Shown here: one piece after another, positions 21,401-31,649 of the stretch
Layout of the letters: each line of letters opens with the position of its first letter
Position numbering within the stretch: position 1 is the first letter of the stretch
Assembly (NCBI GenBank): GCA_945859605.1
Contig: OX243827.1
Span: 8,388,717-8,452,716, forward strand
Reading direction: 5' to 3'
DNA length: 64,000 bases
Origin: Lumbricus rubellus
Taxonomy: Eukaryota > Annelida > Clitellata > Crassiclitellata > Lumbricidae
Notes under the pieces: model-generated
What the model was told of the DNA's origin: nothing
What the model saw: only the letters and a program-made list of their open reading frames with translations
Databases searched by the model: none
Program-made: the position numbers and the translations under genes

Positions 21401-22911
21401 ATGTAGAAACGTCAGCATACATATCGGCGATAGTACATGATGGTAAAGATGGTGAAGATGAAGAAGAAGAGATATTGAGCTTATATGTAAGTAAACAAAC
21501 GGAGACTTACAAAGATGTGGATATCAATCCTAAATTGACGGAAAAACAGAAAAGAGAATTAAGGGAACTACTGAGAGAACATGAGGACATATTCAGTGAT
21601 AAGCCAGGAAGGACAGATATGGTAAAGCATGAGATTCATCTGACGAGTGATGAGCCAATTCGGTTACGAGCTTATCCAACGCCATATCATCTTCAAGCGG
21701 AGATAAACAAGGAATTAGAGACAATGCTGGAGAATGGAATTATAGAAAGATCGGAAGCAGCGTATGCAGCGCCGCTTGTAGTTGTTAAAAAGTCAGACGG
21801 AAGTAACAGACTTTGCTGTAATTATAAACAACTCAACAAAGTGACAGTATTCGATCCAGAACCGATGATGTCGAATGAGGATATTTTCAATAAACTCAGT
21901 GGAAGTAAAATCTATAGCAAGTTCGATTTCTGTAAAGGGTATTGGCAGATACCAATGAGCGAAGAATCAAAAGACTTAACCACATTTATCTGTGCAAGCG
22001 GATTATATAAATTCAATGTGTTACCATTTGGACTAGTCAATAGCGCGTCCAGTTATAATCGCTTGATACGGAAAATATTACATGGAACTGAAAATCTAGA
22101 AAGTTATGTCGACGATATTCTTGCTCATACAAAAGGATGGGACGAACACATGAAGACGTTAAGAGAGTTTTTCACAAGAGTGAGAAAAGCTCATTTGACA
22201 TTGAAACCGAAGAAATGTTCACTAGGATATGGCAAGATAGATTTCCTAGGCCATACATTGAACAACGACGATATAAGCCCTAAGGGAGAATCTATTGACA
22301 AGATTGTGGAAATGCCACAGCCTAAGACGAAGAAGCAAGTGAGAAGCTTTTTAGGAGCGATAAATTACTATCGAAAGTTTATTCCACATTGTGCAGAATT
22401 GATGGCACCGTTGAGCGACTTGACTAAAAAGTTAGCTCCTAACAATGTTGAATGGAACCAAGAGTTAGGTGAAAGTTTTAAGCAGTTGAAAGAAGCACTA
22501 GCTAAGACACCAATCCTTAGGTTACCAGACTTGGAGAAAGAATTTATAATACAGACAGATGCATCAGGAAAAGGGATAGGTTGTGTTCTTATTCAACAAT
22601 ATGAAGGAATAAACCATCCGATAGCATATGCGAGTAGAAAACTGTTGGAAAGAGAGATGCGATATTCAGTTGAGGAAAGAGAATGTTTAGCCATAATGTG
22701 GGGAATCAGTAGATTTGATCGATATTTGTGTGGAAGAGAGTTTGTGATCGAGACTGACCATTGTGGACTACAGTACATGAAGGAAGGGAGGATGAAGAAT
22801 GCAAGAGTCATGAGGTGGAGCCTTGCCCTTCAAAATTATTGTTTTACAATACGTTACATTAAGGGATGTAATAATGTAATGTCCGATTATTTAAGTAGAG
22901 GATTGACCTAA
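18430..22911 (+). CDS. Gag-Pol polyprotein: Gag, zinc knuckle, protease, integrase, RT, RNase H
   Basis: The frame is open from the gap to the TAA at 22909. Gag runs to a CCHC zinc knuckle CFSCGRTGHKSYDC (19297-19338). An aspartic protease with LYDSGSST (D-S-G at 19597) follows. Next comes integrase: H2C2 finger (His at 20353 and 20374, Cys at 20464 and 20473), catalytic D at 20563, D at 20743, E at 20851 (D-x59-D-x35-E), and a GPF module (21274-21282). Only then comes reverse transcriptase, with KFDFCKGYWQI, LPFGLVNS and the YVDD catalytic box (22105-22116). RNase H with TDASGKGIG ends the frame. Residue features of RT and the GPF module are Ty3-like, while the order IN before RT is the Ty1/copia order. 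This combination defines GMR1-type elements. The start codon is in the gap. Confidence 0.95.
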   Translation, partial: RNMDLEVKKLECELRMREIDSRSNQNRGEATFTMVGDGSYQGNSNHNRGMKDIKFPVFNENKDCLDAYLLRFERTCTAYEIATENWSLMLAKHLEGKALEVYQRMSSEETQDYECLKRHLLKRFQLTEGGYRNKFKMSKMESGETPTDFVHRLRRYMQQWLLQAGFEKTYEGMENLLLRDQFYLTCSNELKMFLKERGKMSLEDTLNCAESYIEAHGYKYTESNLRPPVKFSNERPNVKPFDDKSRERFNGNINRGRGDMKQNRETNHNGSMNRGFSREREQAAEHKITCFSCGRTGHKSYDCSHKQKGVVKHTAAAIQVYENRAYKIAQANEELKLNEVEKEEEREKELPIQLAASTMITERRDDDNDLENKNEGQLKVNGVNASCLYDSGSSTCIVKRSLVNDVDFTGREAQCILIDGTLRNFPTAKVNIESEYFTGNVEAMVMEEPVKPVIIGRMKGLKYLVVKETTDNMINCDRSDTDDNENREDRLKKIQKSLSVESQGHSDKKKVHFASEITSELNDDVTDDVIENDDVCQTTAAVETRAESKKVTKYKQLKVTEMPDLNVSTKEIKELQSKDETLKKFWDKAIDWSGDDSVTEKVLYVKKNGFLYRRFMETTEDDAKWQLMVPKELRGKVLAVAHNSLLSAHLGMKKTHDKIVNEFYWPSIGQEIKRYVLSCDVCQKSVDKKVSHRAPMGHLPVLDVPFKHVCVDIIGVIEPMSSRGYRYILTIVDLSTRYPEAIPLKGITTEEVAEALFNFYCRMGVPQKIHTDRGSQFTSELMAEVNKMLLIKHTFTSPYHAMGNGCVERLNGTIKATLRKLIGEQVKEWDRFLAPLLFALRDTVHESHGFTPFELIFGRSCRGPIQILKELWTNEKVEDEVKDVYTYMTDLRERIEETCDMAQKAIHKANEKNKKYYDKKARYRELKIGDKVLLLLPSCNNKMLVKWQGPFVVRGKIGDYDYKVEIDGGKLKTYHINILKKYYERNGEGNDVETSAYISAIVHDGKDGEDEEEEILSLYVSKQTETYKDVDINPKLTEKQKRELRELLREHEDIFSDKPGRTDMVKHEIHLTSDEPIRLRAYPTPYHLQAEINKELETMLENGIIERSEAAYAAPLVVVKKSDGSNRLCCNYKQLNKVTVFDPEPMMSNEDIFNKLSGSKIYSKFDFCKGYWQIPMSEESKDLTTFICASGLYKFNVLPFGLVNSASSYNRLIRKILHGTENLESYVDDILAHTKGWDEHMKTLREFFTRVRKAHLTLKPKKCSLGYGKIDFLGHTLNNDDISPKGESIDKIVEMPQPKTKKQVRSFLGAINYYRKFIPHCAELMAPLSDLTKKLAPNNVEWNQELGESFKQLKEALAKTPILRLPDLEKEFIIQTDASGKGIGCVLIQQYEGINHPIAYASRKLLEREMRYSVEERECLAIMWGISRFDRYLCGREFVIETDHCGLQYMKEGRMKNARVMRWSLALQNYCFTIRYIKGCNNVMSDYLSRGLT

Positions 22912-23074
22912 GATTTAAGTAAATCAATGGTGATACTATAGGTAGATAAGAAGTAGTTGTGTTAGGTTGTGATGTTGTGTAAAGTAGTATAAGCATAGGC
23001 ATAAGCAGTTATTGTAATTTGATAATTAGATAAGTTGATAAAGCCTGTGTACAGACTTTTGAAGAAAGGGTATT

Positions 23075-24251
23075 TGTCGTGGTTATATTAAATGATTATC
23101 AAATTAAACACTTGCTATGCATGTATAATTATTAATTATAGGTAGAAGTTAAGCTAGGCAATTTAATTGGCGAGTTTAGGTAATATGTGTGGCAACATAT
23201 AAAATATTAATACATAAAACCAATGACTGCAGCTAAGCGTAATAACGAGTGGTCAAGATTACCATGACAACAAAGGACGCTAATCCTATTCGTGATTGGT
23301 GCAAACTGGAAGCGAATGACGTGACGAGTTAAAAATGACGTCAGCGAAGTGGACGTTAAGTTTTTGACTCTCTACAGGTATATCTGGAAATGGTGGTTGT
23401 TTCGCTGCGGTGATCAATCCAAAGTTGTGATTTTCAGAGTAGAGACGAAGGTAATTGAACTGTTCGGACGATCAACCGATAGTTCAAAGTATTGTGCATT
23501 AAGTGCAACGCAATTTAAATGAGAAATTTGCGTTAGTGCATAATAATCATCGTGTGAAGTGTGAGACACTTGCGAAGAAGACGAACTCTTAGGCAACAGA
23601 CTGAAGAGTCGTGTAATTTGAATCGGCAAGCGAACAGCTGATCGGCGTGTGAAGTACGAAGGACGTTTGGTCAACTGGAGAAGAGCTGTGAGGTGAATGC
23701 GATGATTCATCTCGTGTGCAACTGATTCACGGCAAGATACGAGTAAGACGTTTGGTGTGGTCACTTCCATGACTGCATATTCAACCGTCTGATCAACATT
23801 CTTGACTGCGAAGAATCGGACGACGGAGAGAGCCGAAGACATTCGAGTTTCATACAACTCGACAGATAAGCGCAAATATAATATTTCCTAAGTAACTCGC
23901 CACACTAGGTAAATAGGATTGTTATTTGTTTGTGCATATGAATGATATTGAATAACTTTATATTATATATATTTCATAAGAACTGGGAGTTCGTTGAATT
24001 TGGAAGAATTTCTTGAGTAAGTTAAACCCAACCGATTAACCACTAGGATAATAAAGTGCCCTTTTACACGGGATACGACAGTGATATAGTTAAACCATTA
24101 AAATAATTGATTCACTAATCCTATAGCTATTGTTTAGCATCATTTAAGTGTTATTTTAGAATATTGTTTCAAGCAAATTGGATGCAATTTGTAAGCAAGT
24201 CATACCCTTAGTGAATCACTATAACCATTTTCGGCTGACTTACCTATTACA
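23075..24251 (+). repeat. Probable 3' LTR of the retrotransposon (boundaries inferred)
   Basis: Starts TGTCGTGGTT five bases after the polypurine tract and is proposed to end CCTATTACA, giving TGT...ACA ends. A polyadenylation signal AATAAA lies at 24050-24055. With the 5' LTR missing, the 3' boundary is a guess. Confidence 0.5.
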
Positions 24252-24354
24252 GTGATGGTTGTTTCATTTAAGTTTGCTACTATAGATGTCTATGTTAATG
24301 GAATGTCCATACACAGTTGGTGAATAGATTTTCAGTGCAAGCATGCATGCGTGA

Positions 24355-24430
24355 GTATACAATGTTATACATGCATGCATGCATGCATGTACGTCGTATG
24401 CATGTATCTATGCATGCATGTCGCTTCCTT
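24355..24430 (+). repeat. (CATG)n-rich tract
   Basis: CATGCATGCATGCATGCATG core, imperfect at the ends. Confidence 0.85.
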
Positions 24431-24469
24431 GGTATGGTGATGCCAGCTAGGTCTTGCTCCAACCTGCTG

Positions 24470-24775
24470 ACTTGATCTTTGTCAGCGTATGTCGGGTACT
24501 CAGACAAGTCGATCCCTACAATCAGTGGGAATGGGGGTATTCTCAGTCCCGTTTGTTCATACCTCCATTATGCAAAGCCCTACATTTTCTGTGGTTGGTC
24601 TGGCGATACGGAATGTACTCCCTCTTGAACTGCACCTGTTCCTTAGGTCAATCTCGGACACATTCTACAAGCACTTTAATACTGTTCTTTTTGAACATGC
24701 TAGAGTCAGGAGCACCTCTGAGTAGTTTCCTTGAAGAGGGCCTATATAAATACTTGAACGAATGCATGCATGAGT
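24470..24775 (+). repeat. LINE 3' end: pol C-terminus and tail, GSASE family
   Basis: Plus frame reads SPTFSVVGLAIRNVLPLELH, then SISDTFYKHFNTVLFEHARV and RSTSE-stop. This is followed by CTTGAAGAGGGCCTATATAA. The F.VVG..IWN.LP pattern is the extreme C-terminus of CR1/L2-like LINE ORF2 proteins. This copy shows best how the stop codon sits inside the tail shared with SINE-A. Confidence 0.8.
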
Positions 24776-25110
24776 TGGTACATATTGTACATGAATTTAC
24801 GTATGTGTGAATGAGTGTATGTAATGTACGTATGTATGTTTGCATGCATGTACATCTGTGTGGAGTATCAAAGTACGTAAACCTTGCCATTTATAAAGTC
24901 TCACCAATCAATGCGTGTTACATTCATCACATGTATGGAGTCTCTTCACTTCAAAGGTCAACAATGTTGGACTGCTCAATTAACATCACGAATAAAGAAA
25001 TACATTGTCAGCAGCAATAATAAAATAACTGTCGTTGCTTTTTTATAAATCGACTCATTTTTAGCAGATCTGTAAAAACAACTGCCACTACATCAAGACT
25101 GCTTTCCCAT
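24776..25110. other. No gene seen
   Basis: AT-rich, TATG-rich DNA with no open frame or repeat family recognised. Confidence 0.6.
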
Positions 25111-25115
25111 TTTTG

Positions 25116-25335
25116 GGGCATGGTGGTGTAGTGGTGGCGTCGTTGCCTTGGAGCCGGAAGGTTCGAGGTTCGAATCTACCTCGCCGCGTAAGGACCTTGG
25201 ACAAGTCCTTCACTCACAATTGCTCAGTGCTTTGGCGTGAAACTCTGATGCAGTGTCCGCTCTGCATTCGGGAGCACCTCTGAGTAGCGAGAGCTTGAAG
25301 GGGCGCTGTAACAAGTGGACATACAAACAAACAAA
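25116..25335 (+). repeat. SINE-A, full-length
   Basis: Head GGGGCATGGTGGTGTAGTGG, B box GGTTCGAATCTACC, tail with CGGGAGCACCTCTGAGTAGC and GCTTGAAGGGGCGCTGTAAC. It ends in ACAAACAAACAAAC. Confidence 0.85.
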
Positions 25336-26010
25336 CATTTAGCGGTAAATTGCTCAGAGTGACTATGCAGTGCCTGCATTTTGATGGCAAGCAACTTTGG
25401 ATTCCTTACACCACGTTCTCTGTGACATCAATCCCGATGTAACACACACAGTGGGAATCTGCCAAAGGCGCTATATAACTTCTGACAGATTGATTGAAAC
25501 ACCAATATGGATCAAGAACAACTTAGATGATCTTCATTTACCGAATAATTTAGATACCACTTTCTCACATGTTCAGAGTCTAGTACAAAAGCATTGGGAT
25601 TCTAACCATAAAAAAGTTGGTGCTGCATTGATAATAATAATAAATGTAAACTTAACCTCAAAAGTAAAACAAAAAAGCCTTTGTTCAGTATTCCCAGCTA
25701 CTGAATGGCCAAGCTTTGACATGTCACAAGCAGTATTTACAAGACTATGCTTCTGTAATGGATATCTACATTCACATACATATGTGCATGTACACACAAG
25801 AATGTATGCACACACATAACATATCAGTCACATGGTGACTGCTTGGTTAGAGAGCTTGGTCACCAGTGAAGAAAATAAAGGCTCAAGCCTGACACTGAAC
25901 TGTGCAGAAACCACAGGCAAGTCCTTTGGAAGGAGGGCAATATCATATGCAGTTCTATTGTATGCATAAAAATTACTGCAGTTCTATTGTATGCATAAAA
26001 ATTACGTTTG

Positions 26011-26200
26011 AGCACTTGTTATAACACCTCTTCAAGATTTCTACTCAGAAGCGCTCCCGACTACAGTGTGGACACTGAATTGGAGTTTTATACCGAAGCG
26101 CATGCACAATTGCGAGTGAAGGACTTGCTTGAGTTGGATTTGAAACCGCAACCTTCCGGCTCCAAGGCACAGAACATACTCATGCACCACCACAATGTTA
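26011..26200 (-). repeat. SINE-A, reverse copy
   Basis: Tail side ACACCTCTTCAAGATTTCTA then CAGAAGCGCTCCCGACTACA. The head side is degraded but keeps the B-box region GGTTTCAAATCC. Confidence 0.72.
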
Positions 26201-26364
26201 TTGTATTGTATATAAAATATAACATGGCCTTGTTTTGATAACTTAAAAGGCTTTTGCTCAAAACAGAGGGACACACAGCAGTCATATCCTCATTTAAATT
26301 CAGACAAACACAACAAAATTCTCAGGACTATCTCATTTAAACTCATACTATTGCCAGAACATAC

Positions 26365-26400
26365 ATTTATATATATATATATATATATATACACATACAC
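26365..26400 (+). repeat. (TA)n microsatellite
   Basis: TA run followed by ACACAT-rich sequence. Confidence 0.85.
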
Positions 26401-26794
26401 ACTTGTAGTTATACACACAAACTTATTTCATATATGCACATATAGTTATATACAATACATTTTCATGCACACAAACATGCATGCATACTCGCAGTATTGG
26501 AGGTCCAGTCAAATGTCTCAGGACTGCAAATAACATTTAAAATTTGCATTGATGCACAATGCATTGATCCAAACTATATGGCTCATAAAAACCAAATACA
26601 AAAGTACAGCCAAGGCCCCCCACCCCATCCCCTATTCTTCACTCTGGCTTCTGAGAGACCTGACAGCTGTTGCAACATGGACACATAAATAATTAGACAT
26701 TTCAATAAATTATAATTTAACGCCAGATAACTAGGACAACGTTTCATCGATCCACTCTCTTCATACCTGAAGTAAGCAAGTAAGTAGTAGTCTA

Positions 26795-26880
26795 TTCATT
26801 CATTCATTCGATAAATTTATACAGCGCCCCTGTCAAGAAATCTTCTCAGGGGTGCTCCCAGCTCAGCCACATACTTAATA
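26795..26880 (-). repeat. LINE tail, GSASE family
   Basis: Reverse copy: TCATTCATTCATTCG terminus, then TATACAGCGCCCCTGTCAAG and GGGTGCTCCCAGC. Confidence 0.7.
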
Positions 26881-28330
26881 TTCGTTACAAAGTAAAGCAA
26901 AAAACACAAGATACACTTTATACAAAGTCAGTGGCAGGGCTGATGAGAGAAATTCTGGGCCCAATCTATAAATAATTAAAGGTTACCCTGCTGGGGTAAG
27001 CACATACAGCATAGAATTAAATGTACTGCAAAAGCCTCAAACAAGCTACAGTTGTGACTGTCATATCACTACATAATGCATGTTTACTGTGCCTGTGCAA
27101 AAATCATATACCCTGTAGGCATGTACCTAGATAATCAAATCTTATATACTGGCTTATATATCTAGATATTCATAGGCCTTTCTTAAAAAATCTTAAAACC
27201 TGTATCTAGATATTAAAATGGCATACCCTGTATAATGTATATTCAATTCTTATACCCTCTATCTACAGTCGATATTCAAAGTGTATATAGCCTGTATCTA
27301 GATATTATGTAAGACAATTATTATCTATTACCTAGATATCATCTAAAAACCGTCTAAGATATTATCTACAGACACAAAAGGATCAAATGTTGCTACCATT
27401 TAAATTGCAGATCTACAATTCTACATATTATATTTATCATACATTGCTAACAGATAAAGCATATGTTGCAAGGGGAAAACTCGAAACCAGCAACTGAAAA
27501 TGCACATGATGAATTTGTCAAGGTTCAATCCTTATCAAGGTGCAACATTAGTACAATCAGCATGTATGAGCAAAATTAATTACTGGTAATTGTTGAAACG
27601 GAAAAAACCAAGCCAACCTCAGCAGGGCCATGGAGGTCTCAAATTTCGGAGTCCACGGCAGGGCCCAGAGTTTCCTTGTACTTAACTGACATCCCAGTCA
27701 ACAAAGACATTAATTTATAGGTTGGCCTAATTAATGAACTAACAATGCCCATTGTTTATTTTACAACAGGATGGACTATAGACCAGGCCAGTGGATGGTT
27801 TTGCCAAATGTAGCTAACTTGTTGTTTGTAAGTTGTCAGATTTCTCTTCACACACTGGTATAACTCAATCCTATAACCAATGGGTTTAAATATTCTCTTC
27901 TTATATATTGCTGGGGGTATTTCCAATCTACGCCCAGGGTTCATATAATTTGCGTAATCTAATTAGTTCTTACTTTGATTATTGCCTGATTAATTTGTGA
28001 TAGCCTACTTGTAATGCTTTATGTAACTTTTTCCCGCATTATATCTTAGTGTGCTTGATACTTACGGACCAATAAAAAAATTGATTCATTGATTGAAATT
28101 GATTGATAGATGGTGTGGCACAGTCAAAATCTTCAAATTTTTCTCTGTCTTCTTGATTTATTAGCTATTGCTCAGAGAGCTATTCAGGTCAAAAGCAAGG
28201 TTAATCAGCACTTTGATTCGGGTCAAGAGACCCGGTTTCAGATTGAAGAGACCATTTTAAGGTCAGTGCAGAGGACCTGTGTAAATATCGATGTGTCTTC
28301 AAATAATGCCTGTCCATGTCTTTTAGGTCA
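26881..28330. other. No gene seen
   Basis: AT-rich intergenic or intronic DNA. At 27090-27370 a degenerate theme (CTAGATATT, TATACCCTGTATCTA) repeats about every 30-60 bp, suggesting an old tandem array. Confidence 0.55.
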
Positions 28331-28339
28331 ATTCCAAAA

Positions 28340-28420
28340 ATACCATTATCACACACACACAAGCACACGAACACACATACACACATGCACACGAACACAC
28401 ATACACACACAAACACACAT
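28340..28420 (+). repeat. Imperfect (CA)n tract
   Basis: ACACACAC alternating with CACGAACACACATACACA units. Confidence 0.85.
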
Positions 28421-28721
28421 GCAAAATCAAGCATACATGTTTATACTTAAAATTATACTAAAACTAATAATAAACTATTAAACTATGACACAATTATTGC
28501 TATTGTAGTGCAATTATTAAGCTTAACAGTCTAATGACTACACTTCTGCGGACAGATTGTAAGTACTGAGCAATCAAACCATTCTGAACAATTAGCTACC
28601 TTGACCCACAAAGAAGTAAAGGGCTAAATAAACACATCAGCAAATACACATAAATAAGTAACAGTCGTAACACATAAATACATAACTACATGTAGGTACA
28701 TAAGACAAGAATATTCTTAAA

Positions 28722-28760
28722 TATACACACACACACACACACACACACATAAATACATAC
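28722..28760 (+). repeat. (CA)n microsatellite
   Basis: About fourteen CA units followed by ATACATACATAC. Confidence 0.9.
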
Positions 28761-28872
28761 ATACATACACATAAGTACATACACATTACACTAAACACAT
28801 TAAAATGCATACATACACACAACACAAAAACACATACAAACAGATAAACACACACACATGAATACATAATTA

Positions 28873-29306
28873 TCTATATAAATAAAAATGAAACTTTCCA
28901 ATAGTTCGTAACACTATCACGCCGAAAGTTACGCACCGATTGTTTTGAAAATTTACCAAAACCTTCCATTCCAATAGCACTGTGTCTTAAGATTTTTTTC
29001 CCCGAAAAAACCCCCAATCTTTTCCACAAAAAGTGAACTTTGCAATCCGTTCGACCGCCATTTGCAAGTTCAACAAAACAGCAGGGCTGCCAGATTTTAG
29101 AAACGCGTTGTCCCCAAACACAGCAGACGAAACATGAATGAGGTCGCGTGCTGTGACGTCATAAGCGAGTCGCATATTAATTTCTGAAAGCGGCCTTTCA
29201 TCATTATTGGGCTCTATCCGATGTCAGGAATGGACTGTGTGACGGAGGAAAGGAGCGGAGGGGGAGGTCTTTTCTGCCACAGCAACGCGTGGTCGGGTAC
29301 AGCTAG
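28873..29306 (+). mobile_element. Non-autonomous Helitron, 434 bp
   Basis: Begins TCTATATAAATAAAAATGAA after an A (28872) and ends GCGTGGTCGGGTACAGCTAG before a T (29307). This gives the TC...CTAG structure inserted between A and T. A short CCAC/GTGG hairpin with an 8-nt loop sits 10 nt upstream of CTAG. No Rep/helicase frame is present. The 5' and 3' ends are very like those of widespread animal and plant Helitrons. Confidence 0.9.
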
Positions 29307-29307
29307 T

Positions 29308-29345
29308 ATATATATATATATTTATATATATATATATATATAAGG
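29308..29345 (+). repeat. (TA)n microsatellite
   Basis: TA run immediately after the Helitron 3' end, i.e. the target was AT-rich. Confidence 0.85.
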
Positions 29346-29570
29346 GCCAAAGTCTTAAGACCAACAAGAGTCAAAAGAGACTCAAGTGAGATACATACAT
29401 TGTGTGATATCAGATTGGTGAGCAATTGGCCAACATGACCCACAAAGAAATCAAGGGCTAAATAAATACATATAAAATAAATACACACATATACCTCACA
29501 CACATACTAGTCCATCATGCAACACAGCCTGGTCTAGCCTCTCATGTAACAGCATGTAACATTGGAGTGC

Positions 29571-29655
29571 AGGGGTCCGAGCCACCTACGCTGAAACGGT
29601 ACACACACGTAGGGACCTTGAGCAAGTCCTTCACTGATAGCTGCTCAGCACCATC
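29571..29655 (+). repeat. SINE-A fragment (B box and body only)
   Basis: Retains GGGGTCCGAGCCACC and GGGACCTTGAGCAAGTCCTT. Head and tail are lost. Confidence 0.5.
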
Positions 29656-29979
29656 CAATATTCAATCACACAATCATGTTTATGCTTTTGAACTTTGAAA
29701 GGAGGGTAAGATGAAACGCAGTTTGCATTATATTGTAAGCATGTCAAAGGGTAACTAATGGAAAAAACCCTTCTATTTTTACACCAGTGGACACGTATAG
29801 AATTACTTTCAACCAGGCAGCTCGTGACATGCTGAGACTTACCAGTCATCAGAATTTTGTCCCCATTATAAGTAACAGGACTCTTAGCAGCGGCCTTTGG
29901 CACCTGAATCACGAACCCAGCCAGGGTACGAGAAGAAGTTTGGCATAGAACATGTTTGGTATAAATCTGAACAACAACG

Positions 29980-30115
29980 ATGATGATAAACTCAACAACA
30001 ATGATGATGATAAACTCAACAACAATGATGATGATAAACTCAACAACAATGATGATGATAAACTCAACAACAATGATGATGATAAACTCAACAACAATGA
30101 TGATAAACTCAATCA
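29980..30115 (+). repeat. 24-bp minisatellite
   Basis: About five and a half copies of AAACTCAACAACAATGATGA plus TGAT. Because the unit is a multiple of three, it leaves long open frames on both strands that mean nothing. Confidence 0.92.
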
Positions 30116-30164
30116 ACTCATGGTGCACTCTTTCTTTGCATAATTCCTTGGCTATCATTGGCTA

Positions 30165-30335
30165 TCAGAGGTTTAGATGGAAAGCTCTTAGAGTAATGGT
30201 TAAGACTCCGACATGAAGAGCGCACGGACGTGGGTTCACTTCCCGCTACCCCCCCCCAAAGGTCCACTCAACCTTACAACTGAATCGGCATCTATGGCGT
30301 TTGTAAAGAGAGTTGGCTCCTGACAATTAAATTCG
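30165..30335 (+). repeat. Possible third SINE family (SINE-C), tRNA-like head
   Basis: A-box-like TAGAGTAATGGTTAAGACTC and B-box-like GTGGGTTCACTTCCC, 35-40 bp apart, followed by an A/T-poor body. A single copy in this window, so the family status is uncertain. Confidence 0.4.
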
Positions 30336-30839
30336 ACTCCTGTAATAACTTGTGATCATCCGTCATACCATGAATTTTAATCATGCTGTGCTACGTCAGT
30401 TTGAAATTAAAACCGAACAAAGATTATTGATAATTATTATATCAGATTGCTTAAAGGACATCATGTATCTTCTCAGATGACCAGATGCTCAGGGTATCGG
30501 ATATTTCTATAGATGCTAGCACTCTCAGACACAGCTCATGAGCCAACATTATATTAATTACACTAAAGTAACATGGTGCATGTACTGGATCACAAACCAA
30601 ATGTTCAAGGTTCAGATCCTATTAAACAGTAAACCATAACAGTTAAAATAAATGTCAGCCAGCAAACAATTATGATGCTTAGCAAAAATAAATGTCTTGT
30701 AGATGACATTAGCTAAGCAACTTTTTTAGGGAGGAGTCCACAAAATCCACGAGGTGCAAAAGGGGGAGGGGTAAGAAAACAATTTTTACGTAGGCAATAT
30801 ACGTGGAAAGGCCCGTATGCCGGTATCAAAGCTTGGGCA

Positions 30840-30885
30840 AAGAGGATTCTCTGTGTGTGCATGTGTGTATGTGTGTGTGTGTATG

Positions 30886-30925
<40 letters not shown>
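30840..30925 (+). repeat. (TG)n microsatellite
   Basis: Long TG run with two TATGCATG interruptions. Confidence 0.92.
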
Positions 30926-30927
<2 letters not shown>

Positions 30928-31483
30928 CACCTTGTCCAAGGTCATCACACGGAGTCTTCTCAGAAGGTTTGGACCTGCAACCATAAGGTCACAGGACAAG
31001 TGCTCTACCATTCAACCCCTGCACTCCATCTTATTGAGGTTTCGCTTTTACAAGTCTTTCAACGAAGCTCATTATTAGCAGGATATGAAATTAAGCAATC
31101 ACCATTTATTATGATATTCAACTCTTAGGCAACAGTAGCTAATAACCTATTGCCTGTGAACAGCTGATGCTATAGTCATTACGCCCATTCTGTTCGACAC
31201 ATAATACCAACCATTGTTAGTAATTTATTGCTTAAGCCAACCAATAAATGTCTTTCCTGCTATCAAAATTCTACGCCTCTGTATATTTTGTTTACTAAAT
31301 CTCGAACAGATTTAGTAAATAGCTTGCCCATGATAATAACATCAAAATTTACATCTGAACGCAACATACTGACACGACAATAAATTGAACATAACTTGAA
31401 GTTGAGCACATTCAAATTCAGACTGCTGAAGTTCGGGAAAAGAAAATGCAAAAGTTTCGTAAGTATGCACCTTGTCTGTGTAT

Positions 31484-31545
31484 GCATGTGTGTGTGTGTG
31501 TGTGTGTGTATGCATGTGTGTGTGTGTGTGAGCGTGTGTGCATGC
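31484..31545 (+). repeat. (TG)n microsatellite
   Basis: TG run interrupted by TATGCATG, like that at 30840. Confidence 0.9.
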
Positions 31546-31649
31546 AATATCTACATATGCATGTGTGCACCATATTTATATAGCCCTTTATTTGTTGACC
31601 AAAGTCACCGATGTCTAGTGCTCAACACTTGTTTAAAGAAGCCATAGGC

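Larger units (their letters stand above)
18430..24251 (+). mobile_element. Ty3/Gypsy-type LTR retrotransposon, GMR1-like domain order
   Basis: One uninterrupted Gag-Pol frame followed by a 164-bp leader, a polypurine tract (GAAGAAAGGG, 23061-23070) and a probable 3' LTR beginning TGTCGTGG. There are no frame breaks in about 1,490 codons, so the copy looks young. It lies in antisense to the ATP13A gene. The 5' LTR and target duplication cannot be read because of the gap. Confidence 0.93.

Noticed and set aside
23414..23875. 153-codon antisense frame inside the proposed LTR
   Set aside because: No recognisable domain; composition is like its complement, and LTRs seldom code. Treated as chance.
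23075..24251. Exact LTR coordinates and target duplication
   Set aside because: Without the 5' LTR there is nothing to compare; the GTGAT following 24251 cannot be tested against the other side.
29887..29910. Minus-strand exon candidate VPKAAAKSPVTYNGDKILMTG with good splice sites (about 29849-29911)
   Set aside because: No family match to the ATP13A N-terminus and no phase partner; left unannotated.
29631..30216. Long frames rich in repeated LNNNDDDK or EFIIIVV on both strands
   Set aside because: Artefact of the 24-bp minisatellite.
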